From Pseudomonadota bacterium (GTDB lineage Bacteria > Desulfobacterota > Desulfobulbia > Desulfobulbales > Desulfocapsaceae): 45,805 nt of DNA. Below the pieces are notes generated by a model, which searched no databases, was not told where the DNA came from, and was given only the letters and a program-made list of their open reading frames with translations. Location: the NCBI GenBank assembly GCA_030671085.1, contig DAOVAI010000003.1, positions 1 to 45,805 of the forward strand, given 5' to 3'. Below are positions 18,066 through 25,681 of this stretch, in pieces (position 1 is the first letter of the stretch; each line of letters starts with the position of its first letter). The position numbers were made by a program, and so were the translations under genes.

Positions 18066-20429
18066 TTAAAAAGGTTTCAGGGTCCAGATACCGCAAGGAC
18101 AGGTATCGACACAGAAGCCGCAGGCAATACATTTCTTATCATCCGAGACATACTCGTAGGATGCACCTAGGCCGGATTCATAGCCGTTGATGTGGGTGTA
18201 TTCCAGTTCCCGACGGGTGATGGCCCCTTCCGGGCAGATGGTCTCACAGAGATGACAGTCACGGCAGGAGGCGCAGGACAGGCAGCGACCTGCTGAGTTT
18301 TCCTGGGAGTGCTCATGCTCAATCTCCGGGGTGTAATGAGTAATGGTAAGTGCCTTTTGGGTGATAACTGCTTTTGTAAAAGGTTTCCACTCCTCACCCT
18401 TGATTTGAGAGACGATGTACTCTGCTGCAGTCTTCCCGGCGCCCAGGGCATTGGTGGCAAGACCAGGTTTCTCCACATCACCAATAGCCAGAACCTTGGC
18501 ATCAGTTGTCAGGTGCGCCTCATCCGTCTTCAGCCAGGCAGCACCACCCACGGTGACCGTTTCCACAGAGTCAGGCAGGAATTTCAGCTTGGGTACGTCA
18601 CCGATGGAGATGATCACGGTCTGGGCCGGGATGACCTCACCGGTATCCATGACCAGTCCTTCCGGGGTGACCTCTTTGGTCATGACCGGCCAGCGGAACT
18701 GGGCACCAAGTGCCTCGGCAGCCTCTTTTTCTTTACCAAAGGCCAGAGGTTTCTGGATATCCACCAGGGTGACCTTTTCGGCACCCAGTCGGTAGGCCTC
18801 ACAGGCCACGTCACAGCCGACATTTCCGGCACCGATGATGACAACTTCCTTGCCCACCTTGTCAGGAGTCGCACTCTTGGCTCTTTTCAGGAAGTCAAGG
18901 GCGGGAATAACTGCTTCATGTCCGGGGAAGGGAATCTTGCGCGGCTCATGGGTACCCACCGCCACAATGACATAATCAAATTCATCTTTGAGCTTGGCAA
19001 AGGTCTCTTTGTCCATGTCCACGCCCAGGTTGGTATGGATATTAGGGGTCTCCAGGAAACGTGTTACCTCCTGGTCCCAGATGGCCTGGGATAACCGTTC
19101 CCAGGGGATAACCTGGGCCAGCTTGCCGCCGATAAATTCGTCTTTTTCAAAGATGTGGGCTTCGACACCTGCCAGGGCCAGCTGCCAGGCAGCATTCATA
19201 CCTGCAGGGCCACCACCTATGATGGCTACTTTTTTGCCAAGGGACGGGGCAACAGTTGGGGCCTTGGCATCGCCTACAGCACGACCGAGGACCTGGACCT
19301 CAATGGCATCATCAACTTCCTGGCGGGAACAGTTTGCCATACAGAGGTTGGGGCAGACCGCTCCACAGACAGAAGCGGGAAGGGGAGAGTAGCGAAGCAG
19401 CATCTCGTAGGCTTCATCAATCCGTCCTTCTCGAATCAGCCATAGCCGGTCCACAGTGGGGATATGTACCGGGCAGTAATAGGTACAGGGTGCTGCTGCC
19501 TCCCGGTTGGCCCAGAAGGGTTTCTTGCGTCGCATGTCGCCCGTTGGCACTGCACCAATGGCACTGCGGTCAAGGCCGGGAGCAAGGTCACGCAGGGGAT
19601 CGCCTCCGCCAAAGGCCTGGTTCCAGTGTTTGTTGCGGAACTCAGCCATGGGCATGGGGCCGGAGAACATCAGTGCGCGTTCCTGTGGAGAAACAGCGTT
19701 CAATACCTGCCATTCATCACGAAGCAGAAGTGTGTCTTGAAGATCCTCACGAGAAATCTTGCCAAGGTAGACCGGCATATTCTCTACCAGCCACTGCCAC
19801 TGTTCATCCGTTGGTGCTGCTAAGCGAGAGTTTGTTCTCGAGTAGGAGTCATCGGTCTTGCCGCGGTAAAAGATGGTTCCGCCGACCATTCCGACGCAGG
19901 GTCGATAGCCAAGGACATTGCCCATGTTTTTGCCATCGACGCCGCAGACAACAGCAACACCGCCGCAGTTAAATTCGGCAAAGGAATCACCTGTGGAACC
20001 AAGGACCCAGAGTTCTGGTTTCTCATAGTCTGGATTCCATTTGGTCATGGTCAGTCCACGGGCACCGATGGAACCCTTGATGTAGACTTTACCATTGGCC
20101 ATGGCATTGCAGACACCATTGGTGGCATCACCTAAAACGGTGATTTCTGCGCCGATGTTGAGATAACCAACATCGTCAGAGGCTGCACCTGTACAGGTGA
20201 TAACCGTTCCAGGCATACCCATGCAACCAAGACGCTGTCCGGTAGGGCCTGAGACCTCAATGGAAAGTCCATCTGCATGCTGCAGGCGAATACCAAGGTT
20301 ATGCTGCCCCATGGATTCGATTTGCAGCACATTGCTCGTTTCGGCAGCTGCCTGAACCATGGCTTCAAAGTCCATGGAATTGATTCTGCGGCCATTTTCA
20401 TCCAGGCCTTTTACAACAGTCGCACTCAC
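18066..20429 (-). CDS. Glutamate synthase GXGXG domain fused to GltD-like FAD/Fe-S reductase
   Basis: The 787-residue fusion begins with a GltB C-terminal GXGXG beta-helix (about 1-240; GASDDVGYLNIGAEITVLGDATNG). It continues as a GltD-type small subunit with an N-terminal Cys-rich region (CTYYCPVHIPT, CGAVCPNLCMANCSR), an FAD site (VAIIGGGPAGMNAAWQLA, about 420) and an NAD(P)H site (VVIIGAGNVGCDVACEAYRLG, about 545). The C-terminus adds ferredoxin-type motifs (CLSCASCRDCHLCETICP and CIACGFCVDTCPCG). The role is electron input to the synthase subunit for making glutamate from 2-oxoglutarate and glutamine-derived ammonia. The start is GTG, supported by AGGAG seven bases upstream. It is the last gene of the three-gene operon. 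Confidence 0.9.
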   Translation of the reverse strand: MSATVVKGLDENGRRINSMDFEAMVQAAAETSNVLQIESMGQHNLGIRLQHADGLSIEVSGPTGQRLGCMGMPGTVITCTGAASDDVGYLNIGAEITVLGDATNGVCNAMANGKVYIKGSIGARGLTMTKWNPDYEKPELWVLGSTGDSFAEFNCGGVAVVCGVDGKNMGNVLGYRPCVGMVGGTIFYRGKTDDSYSRTNSRLAAPTDEQWQWLVENMPVYLGKISREDLQDTLLLRDEWQVLNAVSPQERALMFSGPMPMAEFRNKHWNQAFGGGDPLRDLAPGLDRSAIGAVPTGDMRRKKPFWANREAAAPCTYYCPVHIPTVDRLWLIREGRIDEAYEMLLRYSPLPASVCGAVCPNLCMANCSRQEVDDAIEVQVLGRAVGDAKAPTVAPSLGKKVAIIGGGPAGMNAAWQLALAGVEAHIFEKDEFIGGKLAQVIPWERLSQAIWDQEVTRFLETPNIHTNLGVDMDKETFAKLKDEFDYVIVAVGTHEPRKIPFPGHEAVIPALDFLKRAKSATPDKVGKEVVIIGAGNVGCDVACEAYRLGAEKVTLVDIQKPLAFGKEKEAAEALGAQFRWPVMTKEVTPEGLVMDTGEVIPAQTVIISIGDVPKLKFLPDSVETVTVGGAAWLKTDEAHLTTDAKVLAIGDVEKPGLATNALGAGKTAAEYIVSQIKGEEWKPFTKAVITQKALTITHYTPEIEHEHSQENSAGRCLSCASCRDCHLCETICPEGAITRRELEYTHINGYESGLGASYEYVSDDKKCIACGFCVDTCPCGIWTLKPF

Positions 20430-20502
20430 AGAAAACTCCTTATAAAAGAAAGTTTACGTTTTAAGAGATCAGGCTTCAGAAGAGAAAATAGAGGTTGTTT
20501 TT

Positions 20503-20530
20503 CTGAAAACTGAAAACTGAAAACTGAAAA
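20503..20530. repeat. Heptanucleotide tandem repeat (CTGAAAA)x4
   Basis: Four perfect CTGAAAA units lie directly beside the stop codon of the synthase subunit gene, in the gap before the GXGXG-GltD gene. Copy number could vary by slippage; an effect on coupling within the operon is only a possibility. Confidence 0.8.
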
Positions 20531-22171
20531 CTAACAAACATATTTAATATTCAATCTATCGGCGGCATCCTTATCGCCAATACCAAGCGCATCAGACATA
20601 CCAACCGGCAGGGACTGAGATCGTCCAAGCGGGGCCATGACCTTTTTCATCTCGGTACGAATGGACATGAAGACCTCTGCCACACGCTCCGCAACCACGT
20701 CAGGATCAAGGCGTCGATACAGTTTGGGATTCTGGCTGGTGATACCCTTAGGACAGATACCCACGTTGCAGACATTACAGCGGTTCTTCTCGTTACCCAG
20801 ACAACCGGCCACAGACTGCATGATGTATTTGCCGATGTGGACACCGGATGCACCAAGCATGATAAGTGCCAGGCCGTTCTGGGTAACGTTGCCGTTTTTG
20901 CCGATTCCGCCTGCCGCAAAGATTGGAATCTCGTTTTGCTTGCCTTGAGCCACCAGATCCAGATAACATTCGCGTACATTGGAGGCAATGGGGTGGCCTG
21001 TTGCATCCATGGATACGTTGTAGGCTGCACCTGTTCCGCCATCAATACCGTCGATCAGCAAACCGCCGGCGTAAGGATTACGCACCAGGTTGTTGAGCAC
21101 TGATTTGGCACTGGTTGAGGCAGAGATCTTGGGATAGATCGGAACCTTGTGACCAAAGGCAGTGGACAGGGTCTGCATCATCTTCATCACCGACTCCTCA
21201 ATGGAATACAGAGTCTGATGAACAGGAGGTGATGGAAGGTCAACGCCCTCAGGGACACCGCGCAGACGGGCGATCAACTTGGATACCTTGAACCACATCA
21301 GCAGTCCGCCATCTCCTGGTTTTGCCCCCTGACCATATTTGATTTCAATGGCTGCAGGATCACACTGCATATCAGGGATGGCGCGGATGATCTCATCCCA
21401 GCCAAAATAACCGGACGCAATCTGGAGTACAATGTACTTCAGATATGGGCTTTTCAGGACCCATGGCGGACATCCGCCTTCACCGGTACACATGACCACT
21501 GGAATGCCCAGGACCTCATTACAGTAGGCAACACCCTGCAGCAGTCCCAGCCACATGTTGGGGGAGAGCGCGCCAAAGGACATGGAGCCGATGACAAAGG
21601 GGAAGATCTCCCTGGTGGGCGGAATCCAGCCGCCTTCACGGGTGCGTTTCAGAAACTCTGCCGGGTCAAGGGTACGGCCAAGGGTGGTGGTCACATTGAA
21701 CTCGTGGCGTCCTGCATCGAGCGCCGGATCAGTGAGCATGGAGATGCGGTTGAACATGATCCGGTCAAGCAGGGTGGGACCGACCTCGTTGCGGCGGCCG
21801 CCTCGCTTCATGGGCTCACCCTTCCGATTATTGAAGAAGAGTGTCCTGTTCTCATTGGTGTTGGGAACGGGCATGATCGCCTCGTTGGGACAGACCATGG
21901 AGCACATGGAACAGCCGATACAGGCGTTGGCCATGTTCGTTTTCTGGCGGATACCGACAAAGGTACGGTATTCGTTGCCGCGTTTCTTTTTGAGGACGTC
22001 GAGTTTCGGCATCCTCTGGCGTCTATAGGCGAGGTAGATGGCCTCTTTGGGGCAGACTGCGGTACAGTGGCCGCAGAGGGTACATCTGTCTTCGCGGTGC
22101 TGGATTATCCAGGGCAGGTCGGTGTAGCTTAAGCTGCCTGGCCCAACGGATACGGATCGTGCTGAGACCAT
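20531..22171 (-). CDS. Glutamate synthase FMN/Fe-S subunit (GltB central domain)
   Basis: The 546-residue subunit opens with two ferredoxin-like 4Fe-4S motifs (CTLCGHCTAVCP and CIGCSMCSMVCP). It continues as the FMN-binding synthase barrel of GltB: IGSMSFGALSPNMW, KYGQGAKPGDGGLL, PKISASTSAKSVLNN and IDGIDGGTGAAYN. Near the end CNVCNVGICPKG supplies the cysteines of the usual 3Fe-4S cluster. It converts 2-oxoglutarate and ammonia to glutamate using ammonia channelled from the separate glutaminase subunit. The gene starts inside the 3' end of the glutaminase gene (43-nt overlap) behind AAAGGAAC, which indicates translational coupling. The archaeal-type split organisation is clear. Confidence 0.92.
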   Translation of the reverse strand: MVSARSVSVGPGSLSYTDLPWIIQHREDRCTLCGHCTAVCPKEAIYLAYRRQRMPKLDVLKKKRGNEYRTFVGIRQKTNMANACIGCSMCSMVCPNEAIMPVPNTNENRTLFFNNRKGEPMKRGGRRNEVGPTLLDRIMFNRISMLTDPALDAGRHEFNVTTTLGRTLDPAEFLKRTREGGWIPPTREIFPFVIGSMSFGALSPNMWLGLLQGVAYCNEVLGIPVVMCTGEGGCPPWVLKSPYLKYIVLQIASGYFGWDEIIRAIPDMQCDPAAIEIKYGQGAKPGDGGLLMWFKVSKLIARLRGVPEGVDLPSPPVHQTLYSIEESVMKMMQTLSTAFGHKVPIYPKISASTSAKSVLNNLVRNPYAGGLLIDGIDGGTGAAYNVSMDATGHPIASNVRECYLDLVAQGKQNEIPIFAAGGIGKNGNVTQNGLALIMLGASGVHIGKYIMQSVAGCLGNEKNRCNVCNVGICPKGITSQNPKLYRRLDPDVVAERVAEVFMSIRTEMKKVMAPLGRSQSLPVGMSDALGIGDKDAADRLNIKYVC

Positions 22172-23271
22172 ATTGTCAGTTCCTTTCGTTCTGGGGGTAC
22201 AATGATTGTGTGTTCACGCATGGGTTGGAAGTCGAGTGATGGATCACGGTCAGGGATCATGGCATCCACTCCGCACATCTCTGAGGCAATTGCCCAGGCA
22301 CCTGGACGACCGCCCACCGTAGCAGGGCGTAATTTTTTCTGATCCATGACCAGCATACAGGTTTCATCAGGCAAGGTGCCGATGACTGCGTTGGGGCCGT
22401 CAATGATCAGACGGCGACAGGAATCGCGCAGGCCGGTAAGAAATTCTCCCTGTGGATGATTGGCCAGCTCTTCGCCCCGGAGCGGGGTGATGATATGTTT
22501 ATAGGCCTGCAGGGGCAGTTTTAGTTGTTTCAGGGTGTAATGGAGAATATGGGTAAATGTCTCCGAGTCACTCTGGTAGCCGGTGTACCCTGGGAAATGC
22601 TTGCCCAGCAGCCAGTCGCGGATGGGAACAAATGCGGTGTTCTCACCATTGGTCATGGTGGCTATACCTTGAATAAAGAAGGGGTGACAGGCATAGAGAT
22701 TAATTCCGTAGTTGGTGTTCTGTCTGCCTTGAGCCATACACACCCGGGATTTGATCCGGTTGTCGGAGAGGCTGAGCGCGTCACCAATTTCAAGGGGCCA
22801 ACCCACTTCCTTGATGGTGGCCACATCAGGCCAGAAGGAAAAGGCGGTGAGGTCGTTTCCATGCTCTTCGCCATCTTTGCGCAGGGCCAGACGGGTGAGC
22901 ATCAGTTCAGTCTCGATTTCATCCTTGGATTTTGCGACCAGAGATGCAGGCATCTTGTAGGCGCGCAGGAAGTAACGGTATCGATCTGTTGCTTCTATGA
23001 GAGCTGAGTTAGTTTCAAACTCATGGTCATACTTGAGTTCGAATCCACGTTTTTCCATAAAGCTGTTCAGGCGGTGCCAGGACTCTTCAGTGTGGGCTAT
23101 ACCTGAGAGTATGGGGTATTTCGAGTCATATTTGAAATCCTCGAAATGAAGACCGCGCAAGAGAAGTCCCAGGCCGGAGCCATCGTACCCTTCCTGCATA
23201 GCCTCCATGCCCTGAAGCACTTCATACGGAGAGAAGGCCTCACTGGCTGTTTTCAGGGCTAAACGACACAT
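22129..23271 (-). CDS. Glutamate synthase glutaminase subunit (class II amidotransferase)
   Basis: The protein begins MCRLAL; the Cys after the initiator Met is the expected N-terminal nucleophile of class II glutamine amidotransferases. Supporting blocks are YDGSGLGLLLRG early, IAHTEESWHRLN, and the later SDSETFTHILHYTL segment. It releases ammonia from glutamine for the synthase subunit encoded next. At 380 residues it matches the separate GATase subunit of archaeal-type glutamate synthases rather than the ~1500-residue GltB of proteobacteria. AGGAG lies shortly before the ATG. It is the first gene of the operon. Confidence 0.92.
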   Translation of the reverse strand: MCRLALKTASEAFSPYEVLQGMEAMQEGYDGSGLGLLLRGLHFEDFKYDSKYPILSGIAHTEESWHRLNSFMEKRGFELKYDHEFETNSALIEATDRYRYFLRAYKMPASLVAKSKDEIETELMLTRLALRKDGEEHGNDLTAFSFWPDVATIKEVGWPLEIGDALSLSDNRIKSRVCMAQGRQNTNYGINLYACHPFFIQGIATMTNGENTAFVPIRDWLLGKHFPGYTGYQSDSETFTHILHYTLKQLKLPLQAYKHIITPLRGEELANHPQGEFLTGLRDSCRRLIIDGPNAVIGTLPDETCMLVMDQKKLRPATVGGRPGAWAIASEMCGVDAMIPDRDPSLDFQPMREHTIIVPPERKELTIWSQHDPYPLGQAA

Positions 23272-23794
23272 GCATTACTCCTGATAGGTTAAAAGTGAAC
23301 TGCCTGCTTAGAGGCAGTGGATACTGTCTGCCGATGTGAAACACGGCAAGGTAGTTTTTGTATGTTTCTTTTCTTTTGTCCTGCTTTCTTGAAAAAGAAT
23401 GAAAAGAAATTGAGCAAACCAAAATGCTTACAACGAAACGCTGACCTTGTCAAGATGAAAGGATCAAGGGTAATGGGTAACAATTCGTCAGACCTGTTGA
23501 TATGATTATTAAAGGCTCTTTTGCTGAGGATAGAAAAGGGTGAACAGTTCTTTCAGTTCCCCCTGACGGCTTGCAGCGGCACCAAATAATACCAATGGTC
23601 GGGGGAGTGGCCTTGGCAGATGTTTCGAGGCACCTTGTAGAAAAGGCGAAGAAATCTTTTTTCTTGATAAATACCTTTTTTGCTGGGTACCATTATTATG
23701 CAACCAGGCAAAGGCTTCGTAAGTGAGAATTTTGCCACGATCCTGTGAAAGGGTGATCGGCTCACCAACAACTTAACAAGAGAAGAAAAAGAAT
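23272..23794. other. Divergent intergenic region, 523 bp, no gene
   Basis: This region separates the glutamate synthase operon (-) from the small cytochrome gene (+). On the minus strand, TTGACA (23448-23453) lies 17 bp from TAAGCA (23425-23430), a weak sigma70 candidate with a ~150-nt leader. Small ORFs here have no recognisable similarity. I see no convincing hairpin terminator or riboswitch. Confidence 0.5.
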
Positions 23795-24085
23795 ATGAGG
23801 CTGTCTATTTTGTTTGTCCCGCTGTTTTTTTTCACCGCCCCTGCTTTTGCAGAGTCTGTGCCTCTCTCTGGCTGCCTTGAACTTCTCCAGGCTCGCTGCC
23901 AGAAATGTCATTATCTCAGTCGTGTCTGTCAGAAGGTGGGCGAAAAATCGGAACGGCGCTGGGCTGCCACCCTGAAGCGGATGGTCAAGCGGCGTGGGGC
24001 AACGCTTAGTGGGGAGGAGCAGGAATTTCTCCGGGATTGTCTGGTGACTCCCGACCCTGCCATCAAGCAGGAGTGTGGAAAGTAG
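23795..24085 (+). CDS. Small periplasmic c-type cytochrome-like protein
   Basis: This 96-residue protein has a clear signal peptide (LSILFVPLFFFTAPAFA, cleavage after residue 19). A single haem-c motif CQKCH lies at residues 35-39, followed by a Cys-containing HYLSRVCQKVG. The pattern of CxxCH, then WAATLKRMVKRRG and EEQEFLRDCL, resembles small single-haem cytochromes of sulfate reducers. A later methionine as sixth ligand could be in the KRMV segment, though this is a guess. Extra cysteines at 27, 46 and near 82 might form a disulfide. A purine-rich AAGAGAAGAAAAAG precedes the ATG. Its electron partner is not evident; an Old Yellow Enzyme gene follows after ~190 bp. Confidence 0.8.
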   Translation: MRLSILFVPLFFFTAPAFAESVPLSGCLELLQARCQKCHYLSRVCQKVGEKSERRWAATLKRMVKRRGATLSGEEQEFLRDCLVTPDPAIKQECGK

Positions 24086-24272
24086 GCCTTTGTTTTTTCT
24101 GTCCTTTTATTAAGCTGTAGTCGATTCACTCAAAGAAAGAGCGATGTTAGCGGACCATTTATACAATACGTCGACCCACGTGTTGCCCTCAGTCAAGAGA
24201 TGTCATATCGTATAGGCTATCAGTACAACGAGTCTGTTCATCACACCATGGATTTTTCCAAGGGAGGTCGTA

Positions 24273-25343
24273 ATGGAAACTGATATTCTTTTTTCCCCGT
24301 TAACCATCAAGAAGCACACCTTCCCCAACCGGTTGGGGGTAGCTCCCATGACCCGGATGTCCGGTGGGGCTGACAGTATCCCCCGGCGTGATGTCCTCGA
24401 TTTTCTGGTACGTCGTGCCGAGCGGGGTGCCGGCCTGGTCTATACCGAGGCCATTGTGACCGATTATGAGAGTGCACAAGGGTATCCGGGCCAGGCGCGG
24501 ATGACTAGTCAGCCGCAGATCGATACCTGGCGTAGAGTGGTAGAGAGTATTCACGGTCATGGTGCCAAGGCGATCATGCAGATGTTTCACTGCGGCCGCA
24601 TGGCTTGGCCCGAGGTGAATCCGGCGCACCGTGTCATTGCTCCATCCCGTGTGGCCCCGGTCCAGGACAATCCGTTGACCGGCAATCCCTATCCGCTTCC
24701 TGAAGAGATGAGCCATTTTGATATCGATCATGTCATCCAGGGTTTTGTTGAAACAGCACGGGGGGGAGTAGCTGCAGGCTTTGACGGTATAGAGATCCAC
24801 GGAGCCCATGGCTACCTGATCAGTCAGTTTCTTTCCTCCTATTCCAATAAGCGTAATGATGAATATGGCGGTTCGGAAGAAGGCCGCTTTTATTTTGCCC
24901 GAGAGATTATCAGGGCAGTGCGTCGGGTGGTGCCTGAGGATCGGCTGCTGCTGTTTCGCATCTCCAACTGGGGAGTGGCTGATATGGAGGTGTCACTGTT
25001 TGCTTCTCAGCAGGAGTGGCAGGCGATGATCGGTCTGTTGGATCAGGAGGAGCTTGACGCTCTCTCGGTATCCACCTACTGCTTCAGTGATTCTGCCTTT
25101 GACAGCGGGCAGACCATGGCCCAACTGACTCGTGCAGTTACCACGCTCCCCATTCTGATCTGCGGCCAGGTCCATGATCGTGCCACGGCAGAGGCTGCCC
25201 TAGAGGGTGCGGATATTGTGCTCAGTGGGAAATCCATACTGCTTGATCCCGACTGGGTGGAAGGGGTACGGGGCGGGAAACCACTTTCTTGTTACTCTTC
25301 AGAGGAGGCCAACGTGGCCTATACAGAGGAACCCCTGCCCTGA
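24273..25343 (+). CDS. Old Yellow Enzyme family NADH:flavin oxidoreductase
   Basis: The 356-residue protein is a single FMN-binding TIM barrel. Motifs are FPNRLGVAPMTRMS near the N-terminus, IMQMFHCGRMAWPE, the catalytic/substrate IEIHGAHGYLISQFLS with NKRNDEYGGS, and a late phosphate-binding region (ADIVLSGKSILLDPDW). It lacks the C-terminal Fe-S and pyridine-nucleotide domains of 2,4-dienoyl-CoA reductase/BaiCD types. It is therefore probably a soluble ene-reductase acting on alpha,beta-unsaturated carbonyls or electrophiles; the substrate is unknown. AAGGGAGG precedes the ATG. It is convergent with hgcB, whose stop is 39 bp away. Confidence 0.93.
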   Translation: METDILFSPLTIKKHTFPNRLGVAPMTRMSGGADSIPRRDVLDFLVRRAERGAGLVYTEAIVTDYESAQGYPGQARMTSQPQIDTWRRVVESIHGHGAKAIMQMFHCGRMAWPEVNPAHRVIAPSRVAPVQDNPLTGNPYPLPEEMSHFDIDHVIQGFVETARGGVAAGFDGIEIHGAHGYLISQFLSSYSNKRNDEYGGSEEGRFYFAREIIRAVRRVVPEDRLLLFRISNWGVADMEVSLFASQQEWQAMIGLLDQEELDALSVSTYCFSDSAFDSGQTMAQLTRAVTTLPILICGQVHDRATAEAALEGADIVLSGKSILLDPDWVEGVRGGKPLSCYSSEEANVAYTEEPLP

Positions 25344-25382
25344 AGACCGGTTTCCGGCTGTTGCCCCTGTTAATGACCCCGA

Positions 25383-25670
25383 TCAGCAGCAGCCGGACAT
25401 GATCTTGCGGCCCACGAAGCCATTGATCCAGTTGGCAATGATTTCTGCGGCGCAGCCCACGCCCGGGTTGACACTGATGGCCTGTACCGGGCAGTTTTTT
25501 GCACAGGCGCCGCACTCCATGCATGCATCCTGATCCTCTATTTCTGCCTTTCGTTCTGCAACACCAAAGATACGGTGCGGACAGACGGTGACACAGTTGC
25601 CGCAACCGATACAGGTCTCTTGATCCAGGCTGAGGGTTGCGACCTTGTCGATATAGCGAAAGTTCTGCAT
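25383..25670 (-). CDS. hgcB: HgcB, ferredoxin of mercury methylation
   Basis: With the ATG at 25670 (AAAGGAATCACG upstream; the longer ORF-track start overlaps hgcA) the protein is 95 residues. It has two 4Fe-4S motifs (CIGCGNCVTVCP at 20-31 and CMECGACAKNCP at 50-61), then GVGCA with Cys73, and ends in Cys94-Cys95. Length, Cys73 and the terminal vicinal pair coincide with the well-studied HgcB of Pseudodesulfovibrio mercurii ND132. HgcB is required with HgcA for microbial formation of methylmercury. Its proposed jobs are reducing the HgcA corrinoid and handing over Hg(II) through the cysteine pair. It starts 11 nt after the hgcA stop. Confidence 0.96.
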   Translation of the reverse strand: MQNFRYIDKVATLSLDQETCIGCGNCVTVCPHRIFGVAERKAEIEDQDACMECGACAKNCPVQAISVNPGVGCAAEIIANWINGFVGRKIMSGCC

Positions 25671-25681
25671 CGTGATTCCTT

